Source of the DNA: Amphirosellinia nigrospora
Taxonomy: Eukaryota > Ascomycota > Sordariomycetes > Xylariales > Xylariaceae
Assembly: GCA_004123355.1 (NCBI GenBank)
Contig: SCHM01000004.1
Location: forward strand, 6,909,017 to 6,973,016
Length of the DNA: 64,000 nucleotides
Direction: 5' to 3'
Shown here: positions 47,216-61,300 of the stretch, one piece after another
Layout: every line of letters begins with the position of its first letter
Numbering within the stretch: the first letter of the stretch is position 1
Notes under the pieces: generated by a model
The model's input: the letters and a program-made list of their open reading frames with translations, nothing else
Told to the model about the DNA's origin: nothing
Databases searched by the model: none
Position numbers and translations under genes: made by a program

Positions 47216-50200
47216 TTCCCCCGAATTTTTTTTTTGTATAAGCTATAATATTTTGCTATTATTGCTATTATTATCGCTAATACTATTATTATTATATTAT
47301 TATTATTATTATTATTATTGTATTATTATTGCTGCTACTTTTTTTAAATTAAAATATTATAAATAAATAAATATAATAAATTTTTTTTATTATACCCTAT
47401 GCGTACTTTTACCCTTATTCCTTGCTTTTACCCCTTATTGCTACTATGCTTTTTTAATATTTTAATCCTTTTTTAACGGATTAATTTTTTATTTTAGCTA
47501 TAAAAAATAAAACGTATTATATAAGTTTTTATTTAAATAAATCTGCTTATATAATATAAAAGTTAAATATATATATAGTAAAAAGCGGAAAAAGCTACTA
47601 AAAAAGCCGCTAAAAAAGCTAAAAAAAAAAAAAAAGCTAAAAAAAAAGCTACAAAAAAAGCCTTAAAGCTTAACTCGGATAATAACTTAGATAATAATAA
47701 TAACGCTGCTAGCACGTTATCTCCGGCCTGCTTATCCTTATTGCTATTATAGCCCGAGCTTAAGCTAAAGCCTAAGCTTACTTTTTTATATATAAATATA
47801 AACTTTGCTTAAGTTTTAAAATATTTAAAATAATATAAAACGTAGTTTAATTAAATATAGCTTTTTTTTATTATTTTTGCTAGCTTTTTTAATATAAACG
47901 AACTTAAAACGTAATATTTTTTAAATATTATATATTTATAATATAAATAAATAAACTATATATAATAAAAGCGCTACGCTAAAAAAGCTAATATTAACTT
48001 TTATAATAAAAGTATTTTTATTATAAACGAGCAAAATATTTATATAGCGCGCGAAATATATTAAAAGTATTTTTTTTAAAGAAAAATTAAAAAAAATCGG
48101 GTTTAACTAACATTAAATAAAATTATTAGCCGTAATTTTAATCTTAATAAATAGTACGCTATATTTATTTATAATAAAAAAAACTATTAAATATAATTAA
48201 CTTTTAGTATAAACTTTTAAATATAAAAAAAGCTTAACGTTAATTTATAATATATAACTAATAACTATAATATAAAATACTATAAAATAATTTAATAAAA
48301 TATTTTTAAACTTTTTAATTATATTACTATATAAAAAAACTAATAATTAAATTATTATTATATTTTTTAGTTACGCTTTTATATTATAAATAATAATAAT
48401 TAAATAATTAAATAATATTATTAATTTATATATAGTTTTAAGTATAAAAGCACTTTAATAATAACGAAAACTTAGCGGATCTTTAAAACTTTATTATTAT
48501 ATCTTAAACGCCGCTTTATTAGCTAAAATTTAACGTTAGTTTTTTTAGAACTATTTTTATTAATTTTATAATTATTTAAAAGATTATATAAATAATAAGG
48601 CGTTAAACTAACGTGGCTAGTATTTTTATAAGCATATATAACTTTTTATTATTTATTTATTTTTTATACTATTTGTTTATTTTTTATATTATTTATTTAT
48701 TTTTTTTAATGTTTATTTATTTGATTTTTTTTTTATATAGTAGCATATTAGTATTATTATATATTTTAAACGCTTTTTTATTATTTATTTATTTTTATAA
48801 TACTGTTTTTTATTTTTTATACTGTTTTTATTTTTTAAATACTATTTTTTATTTAATTATTTTTTTATATAATAATATATTATTATTTTATAATATATTT
48901 TAAACGCTTTTTAATTAATTAATTTTTATATATAAATTAGCTAATATAAAAATAAAATTATAAAAACAACTAATTTTAAAAAGCGTACGTTATATATATA
49001 AAAGTTTATAAGACTAAATATAGCTTATAAAAGCTTAAAACATATAAATCGCATAATATATTATTATATTTTTATATAATAATTTTAAAAGTATTTTATA
49101 AGTATTTTATGCTAAGCTTTAAAGTTAATATAGTATTTTTAAACAATATATTCTATTTATTTTTTATTATTTTAATTTCGGTAATATAAACTTATATGTA
49201 TAAGCTAATATTATATATAATTTAATAAATAAAAACATTTTACTAAAAGTCCTTTAAAATAAAAAAGCCGCGGTTAAAAAAAGCTAAGCTCGATATTACG
49301 TTAACTTTAGCGTATACTTAGCTCGCGCCTTTTTTTTTTTTAATAACGAAAAAAAAAAAAAAAACAACTAAAAAAAAAAAAAAAAAAAAAAAAAAATAAT
49401 AATAATAATAACAAATTTTCGTTATTTTTTTAAAAGTTAATTATCCTTTTTATATTTATACTTTTTGTTTATTTTTATTATATTATTTATTAGTTACTAA
49501 TAAAATTATTTAATTCTTTTAATATTTTAACTGTTTAATATAATAATATTTATAAATATATAAATATAAATATTTTATAAGTAGTTATATTATAAAATTT
49601 TATAGATTTATTAAATTTGCTAAATATTTAAATATATAATTTAATTATTTTAAACTATTTATATAAATAAACCTTTTAAGTTTATATAAATTAACTTTAT
49701 TTTTATTATATATGCTTATAAATTTAATTTAAATATTTTTATAAATTTACTGCTTAAATATAAATTTGTTGTTTAAAAATATTTATAAATTAAAGTTAGC
49801 ATGCTTATAAATTTAAGTTAATATACTAATTAATACTAAGTTTTTATGCTATATTATTAAATAGTTATTTATTTATTAGCAAGCATATATAAACGCGCAA
49901 GTTTATTACTAGTATTTTATTAATATTTTATAAACATTTTACTAGCTCTTGCTAATATTAAAAAAAAGCGCGCGTTTATTAACGTTCTTACTAAATAAAA
50001 ATACAAATATATCGCGCATAAATTTTTTACCCCGTTTAAAATATATATTTTTTTAAAGCTAAGCTTTTTTCTTTTTTTTTTTTTTTTTTTTTTTTATATT
50101 TTAATTTATTAGATACTTTATTATTATTAATATTTTTTTTATTTAATATTATTATTTAAATCCGGTTTTTTTAGTTTTTTATAAATATATTATTTATTTT

Positions 50201-53200
50201 TAGTCCATTATACTTTAAATAAACTTATTTATATAATTATTAATATATTATATCGATTAATTTATTAGTTTTATTATTTAGCTTTAATTATTTAGCTTAA
50301 ATAAAAAACTATTCGAGCTGCTAAAAAATAATTTATAAAAAACTATAGCATTAAAGCTATATTTATCGATAAAAATAATAAAAATATTAATAATAATAAT
50401 AAAAAAAATAAATATAACGTTTTTTTTAACTTTAACTATATAAATATTTTACGTATTATTTATTATAAACTATAAACTATATATTTATTATTTATTACTT
50501 ATTACTTAATAAGCGGGCACTTATTATATACTATAAGCGTATACTAATAACTAATATATAAAAAACTTTAACTTAATTAAACTTAATAAAACTATTTTTT
50601 AGCTTTACGAAATTAAAATAAACGTTATATTAAACTTTTAAAGTTTTATTATAAACGAAAAAAACCTAACTGTTTAAAATAAAAAGCTTTTATTTATTAA
50701 TAAGTTATAACGTTTCGCAAACTTTTAAAATATTAATAAAAATTTATTTAAAAATAAAATATTTAATAATAATATTTTTATTATATTTCGCGGCGTTTTA
50801 ATTAATAATTTTTTTAATTTTAATATAATATTAACTAATAAATAAATATTTACTAGCTTTTTAAATATAGCTAAAAATAATAAATATATTTAAACTATTA
50901 AAAACTAGTTTAAACTTGTTTTTATTGTTATATATTTATTTTTTTTTTTTTAACTTATATATAACGTTTAAATTATAAGCTTAATTAAATAATATTAATA
51001 ATATTATATATTATTTATTATAGTAAATTTTAATTAATTATATTAAAAGTTTTTTTTTTTTTAAAATTATTAATAATATTTTTTTATTATTTATTATTAG
51101 TATATTAAAAAAAACTATCCGCTAATAGTTTTTTTTTTTACTTTATAATAAGTTTTTATTACTTTTTAATTAAAAAAATATTTTTAATTAAATAATAATT
51201 TAGTTTAATTTTTATTTAAAACTTTTATTTTTTTAATATTATTAATTATATTAATAAACTATTATTATTTAAATTATAGAAAAAAATATTTTTTAGTATA
51301 ATTAAGCTTATAAATAAACTTAAGTACTTTTAGTAAACTATTATTAAACTTTTTTTATTTAAATAACTTTAAAATAGTTCGCTCGATTTTTAATAGTTCG
51401 TTTATTTTTTTTTTTTAATTTTATAATTTATAAATATTATAAAAATAACTATTTATATTATTATTTTAATCTTTAAAATATTACGCTTAAAATTATTATA
51501 ATTAAATTTATAAAATATAAAAAAATTAACGTTTGTTAAATAATTATATTAAGCTAAAAATTTAAAAAAATAATAAAATAGTTTTTTATATTAAGCTTAT
51601 AGTTATTTTTATAATATATTAGCTAGCTTTTATAGGTTAAAAAGTTATTTTAAAAAATATTTAAAAAAAAAAGTTTTTAAAAATAAATAATTATTAATTA
51701 AAAACTAACGGTTTTTTATTTAAAAAAACTATATATTTAAACTATTATATTTTTTTATATTAATTATTTTTTTAATAGTTTTATAAACTTTGCTTAAAAT
51801 TATTTAATAATAAATTTTATTTATTATTAAATTTATTATAAAATAAATATTTATTTAGTTTGGTTTTTTTTATTATTAAAATAATTTTTATTTAAAAAAA
51901 ACTTAAATATTAAAAGTTTTCCTAAAAAACGTTAGTTTAAACTTTTAATAAAAAATATTAGCATATTTATTATTTTTTTAGTACTTTTTATAAATAGTTT
52001 TAAATTATATTAATTAATATATAAATTAATTATAAATATTATTATTTAGTTGTTATATTTTAAAAGTTTTAACGTTTATGTTAAATAAATATTATATTAT
52101 TTATATTTAAACCGCACGCTTTAATAATAAAAACGTTTAAAAACAAATAAACATAAAGCTATAAAAACTAAAAAAAAGTTCTTTTATCGAAATTAATAAT
52201 AAAGTTTTATACGTTTTTACGTATATTTTTATTTTAGCTAAAGATTTTTTATAATAATAAAAAACTTTAAATTTTACTAATTAATAACTAAATAAAATTA
52301 TTAAATATATAAAATAATATAATTAAATAAAATAATTTAAATATAATTTAACTAGTAGTAAATATTAGCAATATTACTATAAGATTTTTTATTAATAGGA
52401 ATTTTTAGGCATTTTATGGACTAAATAGTTTATTAAAGCTATTACTACGCGTTATAACTTTACGGTCGAAATATTAGTTTTAGCTTTAATATTTTTAGCG
52501 CTAAATATTATAAAATTTCGGCCTATAAATATAGCTTATTTTAAATATAATAGTTTAATTAAAATATTTTATTTATTAATTATTAATTAAGTTTTAATTT
52601 TTATAAAATATTATAAATATTTAAAAATAATATATTTTTTTTTAAAGCAACTTAATTAAAAAGTTTTTTAATTATTTTATTATATTTATAATATTTTTTA
52701 TTAAAGTATAATTACTAGTTAATTATAGCTTTGTTTTTATTTTGCTTTTAGTTTAAAAATAAGCTATAATATATTAAAGCTACTTTTTTTATTATTATTA
52801 TAGCGGTATTTAAATCTAAATTATTTAGTTTTTTCGAAAAAACTTATAATATTAACCTTATTAATATTATTATTAAAGTTTTTATTAAAAACGTTTATAT
52901 TAATATCTTACTAACTATAAACTGTTTATTTAATAAAAAACGTTATTATAAATCTTTTAATAAATAAATAAAATTTAATCGATATTTTTTTTAAAAAGTT
53001 TATTATAATAGTAATACGTATAGTTATTATTAGTTAAAAAAACTGCTTAGTATTAATTAACTTTATTACTATTTTTTTTGCTACTATAATATTTAACGCT
53101 AATAAAATTAAGGCTAATTAAAGCGCTATTAATTAAGCTTTTATTTTTTAATTAATTAAAAAAATAAAAAACTTTTATTTAGCTATAAAATTAGTTAAAC

Positions 53201-55254
53201 TTTTAATTATTAAATTAACTAAATATAAGCTATAAATATTAAAGCTTAATATTTACGTTAAGCTTTTTATAATAATATTATAAATAAATATAAATTAATA
53301 TTTATATTTTTATAATTATATTCGAGCTTAAATATAAATAAGTTTTATTAATTTATTTTTTTATTATTAATATATTAGTAAATATTAACTAATTTAATAA
53401 ATTCTAAAAAAAAATCGTTTATATAACTAATTATTATTTTGTTAAAAAAAACTTATTTGCTTAAAAAAACTTTACTTAAACTATAAAATTTATATTATTT
53501 AATTCGTTCGAAATTACTTATTTTATTTTAACTTAATAAATTAAAATATTATTAATTAATATTATTGCTTTTTTCGTTAGTTTTTTAAAGCTAAAAAAAA
53601 ATAACTAGTACTGTTAAAAATATTTTAAAATTTATTTTTAATAATATAGCTATTATATTTATTAATAATAATAATTACTATAAACGTTTATATTTTCGGA
53701 TAATTATAAAATAACGTTATATTTAATACGTTTTATTAGTTTAAAAGTTTAATATAAATATTACGTTTTATTAAACTATAATATTTATATATAAAGATTT
53801 ATATAGTTATTTAGTAACTATTAAAAGATTTTGCAGTTATTAAAGTAATAAAAATATATTTTTTAAGAAAGTAAATAAGTATATTAATAATTTGTAGAAA
53901 TATTTAATAATCCGGAAAAATATTTAAAAAGACTTAAAAGGAAAAGCTTTTTATATAAACGAACTTAAACTTTATTTTGCTTATATTTTTATAAACTATT
54001 AAACTTTATATTAATATATTAATTACTAAAGGTTTATTACTTTTTATTATTTTTAAAAACTTATTTATATTTTTTTATTGTTAAGTTTATAACTATTATA
54101 TAGCTTATATACTATTAATTAATTTATACTATTATAATATTTATAAATTAGTTTTTATACCACTATAATATTTATAATAATATATTTTAATAAAAAAATA
54201 AATAATAACTTTATAATAACTTTATAATAAAATAATAAAATAATAAAATAATAAAACAATAAAACAATAAAATAATAAATAATTAATTAAATATATATAA
54301 AGATTTAACTACTCGCGTTATTAAGTAGCAAGGTTAATATATTTAGTACTAAAATAATTTATTTAAAAAAAGTATAGTTATTTAAACTATATATTTATTT
54401 ATAACGCTATATAAAATATATCTAATTTAATATTTAATATTTAATATAACCTTTAGCACTTAATCTTAATATTTAACGCTTAATATTATAAACTTAAGTA
54501 AATCACCTTATATATATAACTAGCTAATATAAGTTTAAGTTAAAATAAACTATAGGTTTTTTTATTTATTTCGCTTTTAAAAAAAAAACAAAAAAAAACA
54601 GATTAATATACTAATAAGCTTTCGATTTTTATATATTAAGAGCTAATTATTTTAGGACTTTTTTTGCTTAAAAATCTAGTTTAATATATAGTACTTTTTT
54701 ATAAAAATTCGAAAAATAACTAAAACTATATTTTTAGCCCTACCGTTAAAAACTAAATATTTTTATAAATTAAAATATTAGGTTTATATAATAATAATTT
54801 TTAACCTAAAAATAATTGCTAATATAAAGGATAAAATATAAAGCTTTTTAAAAATTAATTTTAAATGCTTATTTATATTACCTTTTTTTTTTTATACGTA
54901 TTCCCTTTATATTTATTTTTTTTTATATATTTATTTTATATAGCTATTAGCTATATATTTATTTATATACTTATTTATATATCTATTAATAATTTAATTA
55001 ATTATAATATTATAATTAATATTATTAATTAATTAAATACTTTTGTAGCGATTAATATATATATATATAGCAGCCATTTATTATTAGTTCGGGTATTTAA
55101 ATTAAATTTAAAATAAATTCAATTAATTAATTAATTAATTACTTTTAATTATACGTAATTTAGTAAATCTAGATCTAGATTTAAAATCCTGTAACTTTAG
55201 TCCTATAACTTACAAATAAAATCAGCTTAAACTAAAAAGCGCTATAATTATAAA

Positions 55255-55630
55255 GCATTATAATAAACGTTAATATTTAATAGTTTTTAACGTTTAATAT
55301 TTTTAACGTTTAATTAATATTTAATTAACGCTTAATATTAACTTTTATTAATAATTAAATAACTTAACGTTAACTTATTTTTAACGCTAATAATTTTTAA
55401 CGTTAAATCGTTATAACGTTAAATTAATTATTAACGTTAATAATTTTAAACATTAAAATTTATTAACGCTAAAAATTATTTTAACGCAATAATTTCTAAT
55501 GCTTAAAATCTTTAATATTTACGCGCGCATTAACGTTTAATACTATTAAACTATTTATTTTTATAAATAATCGCTTAAGTATTTATTTTAGTTAATACGT
55601 TAAAAATTTTTAACTATTAATTAACGGTAT
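55255..55630. repeat. Right TTAACG-rich terminal repeat
   Basis: Same hexamer-rich texture, and it shares the run TTTTAACGTTTAATTAA with the left copy. Confidence 0.55.
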
Positions 55631-55639
55631 TAAGTGGTT

Positions 55640-58201
55640 AAAGGGTACAATATTGTACGTAATAAAAAATAAAATAAATATTTATATATATTAATTTATT
55701 TTTTTTAATTATTCGTACGAAAGTTAAGCTTTCGTGCGGAGAATTTTTTATATAAAAAAAATTCTGCTATAGTATACTGTATAACCGAATCGGGCAAAAA
55801 TACTAACTTAATTTTATCGTATAACAATTAATATTATATAATTAATTAGCTATTATATATAATTAATACTAATATATTAACTTTATATATAAATAATATT
55901 ATAATATTAATATTAGCTTTTTTTTTTTTAGCTATAGCGTACTTTTATACGATTATTTTATTTATATATAAAAAATCTAAACGTAAAAAAAATATTAAAC
56001 ATATCGTACAATAAATGCGTAAATAAAAAAGCGCCCAAATATATAAATTGCTATTTTTAAAATACCCGGTGCTTATATAACCGTACGTAAGAAAAAAAGT
56101 TAGCAAGTACAAATAAAAAGGCTAACTTATATATAACTATTATAATAATTCCTTTGTTTAATTGCTTAAATATCCTAAAAAATTAAATAATACGTTGCTT
56201 TTTTTGGGTATAAATTTTAATCGTTATTTTTGCTAAATTTTCTAACTTTTTTTATTATTATATATAATATTTACTTTTTTAAATACTTATATAATAATTT
56301 ATTTTATATATTTAGCTGCTATTTTATTACGAATATATTTTTTATAGTTTTTTAATAAATGCTTTAATTTATATAAAATGTTTATTTATAAAACTAGAAT
56401 TTTTAATATTTAGTTTAAAATATATTTAATAAATATATTAGCTAGGTTATTTTTACTATTAATTTATTATATTTTAAAGATTTTTTTTTTTTCGTATAAT
56501 TTTTAAAAAAATATAATATTTATTATTAATTTTTTTTTTAAGTTATTTTTAGCTTAACTAAATAGTTATATAATAATTTAAAATTTAAATAAAAATAATA
56601 AATTTAAAAATAAGTTATATTTTTTATAATTTTTTAAAATATTATATAAAAAATAATAATATTATTAAAACTGCTAATTATATTATATAATTTATTAGCT
56701 AAAAATATTTTGCGTAACTTTTTATATTTATTTGAATTTTAGTATATAATATTATTTTCGATTTTAAAATTTAAATTTATTATATTTTTTATATAAGCTT
56801 TAATTATAAATATAATAATAAATTTAAACTATAAAGTTATATTTATATTATTTATAAATAATCCGTTTATAAAAATAAAAAGCTTTATATAATAAAAATC
56901 GAAAAAAAATAAATATAAGCTTTTTCGATAAATTATTTTTTATTATTTTTAATTTATTTGTTTAATTTTTAATATTATATAATTATAACTTAATAATTTA
57001 AATTATAATAATAAAATCGTATATAGTTTTAAATTAATATATATTATTAATATATATTTTTTTAATTTATTAAAAAATATAAGCTTAAATAAATTTTTTC
57101 GTATAAAAATTAATTTTAGCTAAATTTTTAGTTTAGCTTTTTTAAATTATTATAATATTTATTTGTACGAAAAATTTTTTTATTATTAAACTTAAATAAA
57201 TATTTAAAAATAAAGTTTTTTTTAGCTTTATACGAAATTTCGTTCGTTTAAATTTTTTTTTTTCGCGTAATAAAAAATTTAATATAATAAAGCTTAATAT
57301 ATTATCCGTTTATATTTAATTATTTTTAAAAATATTTAAACTATTATATATACTAATATAAATTATAAATTATATATAAATATTTATATTTTAAGTTTTT
57401 TTTATATAATATTAATAATATATTTTAAATTAATATAGCTTAAATTCGGCTAAACTATATAAAATTATATAATATTAATAAATAATTTTTAAAAAGTATT
57501 TTTTTTTTAGCTTTAAAAATAAATAAATATAAATTTATATAATAATTTATTTTTTAATTAAATATAAGCTTAAATAATATTTTTAAGCTATATAAAGTTT
57601 TAAAGTTTTATATAAAATAAAATTAAACGTTAAAATTAATTATTAGTTTATTTATTAAATCGTTAATTTAAATTAAATTAATATTTTTTTTAATAATTAT
57701 ATTTTTTATATAATAATTTAAACTTTTATATAGCTTTATAGTTTTTTTTAATTTTTTATAAAATAAACTTAAAAATATATTTTTTTCCGTAAATATTTAA
57801 TTATATATAATAAATTTAAAACGTTTTATATAATAAGTTTATTAATTTTTATTATATTTATTTTTTAAATAGTTTATTAAAAGTATAATAATTTTATTTA
57901 TATATAGTTTAATTATTAATTTAAAAGCTTATTTTTTTTTTATTAAAAAAATCTATAATATTTAAATATTATATAAATATATTTAAACGTTATATATAAT
58001 AAAGCTAAATTTTTTTTTTAGCTAATTATATTTTTTTTTAATAATTATTTAGCTATATAAATTATATATTATTTTAGTTTAAATTATTTATTTAAATATT
58101 TTTCGTATAATAATATAGTTTAATTTATATATTTAAAATATATTAATTTATTAATCGAACTATAATTATATTTAATTTTTCGATTGTTTTAATTTTATAT
58201 A
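55640..58201. repeat. RIP-degraded A+T-rich repeat, class unknown
   Basis: Extreme A+T and almost no CpA. No coding motif could be supported on either strand; a weak copia-like reading on the minus strand was rejected. Confidence 0.6.
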
Positions 58202-58330
58202 GTGTCATAGCCCTACTCTTTTGACCCATTTATTTAGGGCTGTGGCTGCATTGTGGCTGCCCTATAGGGAATGTGTGGCAGTATGGGCTAGGCGGTGTAA
58301 GGCGGTAGTATTAGGCGGTGTAGGGTATAT
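58202..58330. repeat. GC-richer segment, candidate LTR start, with AGGCGGT repeats
   Basis: Mixed-composition island in the RIP block beginning TGTCATAGCCC. AGGCGGT occurs three times within about 58290-58326. It is the likely less-mutated beginning of the plus-strand gypsy element, although its pair is not in the window. Confidence 0.4.
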
Positions 58331-61300
58331 ATTTATAAATATTTATTGTTATTTATAGGTTAATATATAGTATTTTTTTTTTTTTTTTTTTAAGTAGAAT
58401 ATTAGCTTTTAATATAAAATAAATTAAGTGTTTAAACTTTTTGCTTATATTATATTTTATAATATTTTATTTCGATTATATTATTATTTAAAAAACGATA
58501 AATTTTTATAAAACGAAAAAAAACTAAATTAGTTAAATTTAGCTAATTATATACGATAAAATGCTTAAAAAAGCTTTTAATAAAAAATAATTATTATAGC
58601 CTAGCGATTGGTATAGTTTAATATAAATTACGTAGCTAAAAAGTATTTGTATAAAATAAGCTTTATTAATAATAGCGCGTTTAAACGCGATTTATTAAAT
58701 AAGTTTTATTAATTTGCTTATTAAAAAGTAAATAAAATAATTAATTAGGAGTATATTATAACTAAAGGTTATAAAAAAAAAAAAATAATAATTAATTAAA
58801 CTTAAAATTTATATATTAGTACAATAAATATAATGTTTTATTAGATAATAAAGCTATAAAATATTATAAGCGATTTATTGCTTTAATTATAAAAAAGTAA
58901 ATTTATACGTATAAACTATCTGAAGTAAAAAAAAATACGAAACAAAGGTTAAAACGTTTGTTAAATATTTTATAACGAATAAAAAAACTATAGTTTTTTT
59001 ATTATTATTATACTAGGATAAAAAGCGTAGCTTATTTTAATTTAGTTATATATATAGTTATTTAATTTGTTAAAATATTTAAAAAAAACTTTAACGTTTT
59101 TTTTAACAAATATAAAGTTAAATTTTTTTTGTTTATTATAAATAGTAATATTGTTAAAAACTTATATAATATTATAAAAATTATAAGTATTATTATATAA
59201 AATATAAAATATTATTTTAATAGTATAGTTTATTATTTTATTTAAGTTTAAAAAAAACTACGATTTAAATAAAGCCGAATTTTAGTAGATAAAGCTATAA
59301 TATATAATGTTGCTTTAAAAAAAAATAACCAAACTATTTTACGCGGAAATATAAAGAAACAAAAAAACTATTAATATATTTAAAAATAAAATAGTCCGAT
59401 TAACTATTTTTATAAAACTTATAAACGTTAAACTTATTATTAAACGATTTATAGTTGTTTTTGTTATATTATATTTTAAGCATAAAGGTATTTTAATATT
59501 GTTTATATTAAAATAACTTATATAATAAAAACGTCCGTAACTAATAAAAACTAATTTATTAAAGTTAAGTATTTTTTTATTTTTATTTTTAATAAGTTTA
59601 TAGGTAATAAACCCGAGGTTAAGTTTAAATATTAGTTTATATTTTTAAAAAAAAAGCTTAAAAAAAATATTAACTATTAGTTAAACAAAAAAAAATAAAT
59701 TAACTATATTATTAGTTATATAAAAAAACTATATCTAAGGATTTAATATTGTTTATTTAAAGCTATAACTTTAATAGCTTGTTTATATTAATAACTTATA
59801 ATAAAATCTTAAAATATTTATATAGTTAGTATTATAACTTTAATAAATATAAAAAAGCGCGTTTATAATATAAATATTTATAATAAAAACTTTTAATAAG
59901 TTTTTTAAATTTAAGATTTAATTTATTTAATAGGCTAGTTTAGCATAAGTTAATAAAACTAAATATAAGCGCAATATATACGATATATTGCCCTAATAAT
60001 TAAATAAGCTTTATATTATTAAATTTAATAATTTAAATATATTTTTTTCGGAATATTACGATTATATTGCTATATATATACTATTAATAATAAAAGAACT
60101 TTTTAAAATAGTAATAAAATAAAAAAAAAAAAACAAAACTACTAGTAAAACAGGAAAAAATATAGCAACTAGTATAATACCCCGGACTTATTTTTAAAGC
60201 AATAGCTATTAAAGACCGCACTTTAGATATTATAGTATTATTTAAATAAAAACTATTAATAACGGGCAAAAAATATACGCTAAATTTAATTTTAAATAAA
60301 TAAAATTATTAATAGCAAAAAGCTAATATTTTATTTATTATAAACAAGGTTATTATAGTAGCGTTTATTTTATAAAAGCCGATTAAAAACGATTAAATAT
60401 TATTTACGTTAGTAAAATCGTTATAAAAGTTATAAAAAATATTTATTTAAACGAGCAGCTAAAAAATAACGCTTAAAATAATTAGTTTTTTTTCTTAAAA
60501 TAATTAAAATATTAGCATTAAAAATAAATATAAAAAAATTCTATATAATTTTTTAAAAAAGTTTTTAAAAAAAGACTTTTTATTTATAAAATATATAATA
60601 GCAAACAATAAACTTATATTATTTATATTAGCTTTACTTAATATAAAAGCAAACGTATATTTATAATAAGCGTGAATTTTTATAATATAAGTTATAAAGT
60701 ACTTAAAGCTAAAAAAAATAATAAAGTTTTAGCTTAATATAATTGCTAAGTATAATAAAAGTAATTTAAACTATAGATTTAGCTTTTTAATTATATTTTT
60801 AAGTTTAAAAACATATTATATTTAATGCGCCGCTTTTAGTAGTAAATATAAAATATAATATAATTATTAAAAAAAAGTTTTTTAATTACTATAATATATT
60901 AATAAATAGTTACCAAAAAAAATTGCTATTTTTTTTTAATTAAGAGCCTAGGTATTATTTAAAAAATATATTTATAAACGAAATAAAAAACTTAATCTAA
61001 GACTTTAGTTATTAATAAGATATAAATCGTTAAGAACATAATAAAGCTTAAAAATAAATATTATTATAATAATTATTTAAGTTAAGAACGTTACGTATAA
61101 AAAGCTGCCGATATTACTCTAAAACCGCGGCTATTATTACTAACTATTAAAAATAAACCTAAAAAAAATACCTTATAAACTAGTAAAATAAAGTAAGAAT
61201 TTGCTATAAATATACCTTTAAAAGCTAAAAAGCTAAAAAGTATATAAAATTTATATTTAAAATAATAGTATAGCTATACGATAAGATTATAAAATTAAAG

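Larger units (their letters stand above)
46790..55640. mobile_element. Unidentified RIP-degraded element bounded by TTAACG-rich direct repeats
   Basis: The two ends (46790-47215 and 55255-55630) share TTAACG-rich sequence in direct orientation; the best match is about 46885-46950 against 55307-55365. This suggests terminal repeats about 8.4 kb apart. Inside, 47580-47755 on the plus strand is free of stops for about 55 codons and Lys/Ala-rich. Long A and T runs lie at about 49350-49400 and 50070-50095. No reverse transcriptase or transposase motif could be read, so the class is unknown. Confidence 0.45.

Noticed and set aside
48613-48903. 96-codon plus-strand ORF rich in Phe, Leu, Ile and Tyr
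   Set aside because: A product of low-complexity T/A sequence in a RIP block; the apparent membrane protein is compositional.
56100-57600. Possible Ty1/copia remnant on the minus strand (NEISYKA-like and FINGLF-like readings)
   Set aside because: The spacing between the two readings is far too short for copia integrase and RT, and each is a weak match in low-complexity sequence.
60084-60269. 61-codon minus-strand ORF in the right block
   Set aside because: Lies antisense to the gypsy fossil and has no motif; chance ORF in A+T DNA.
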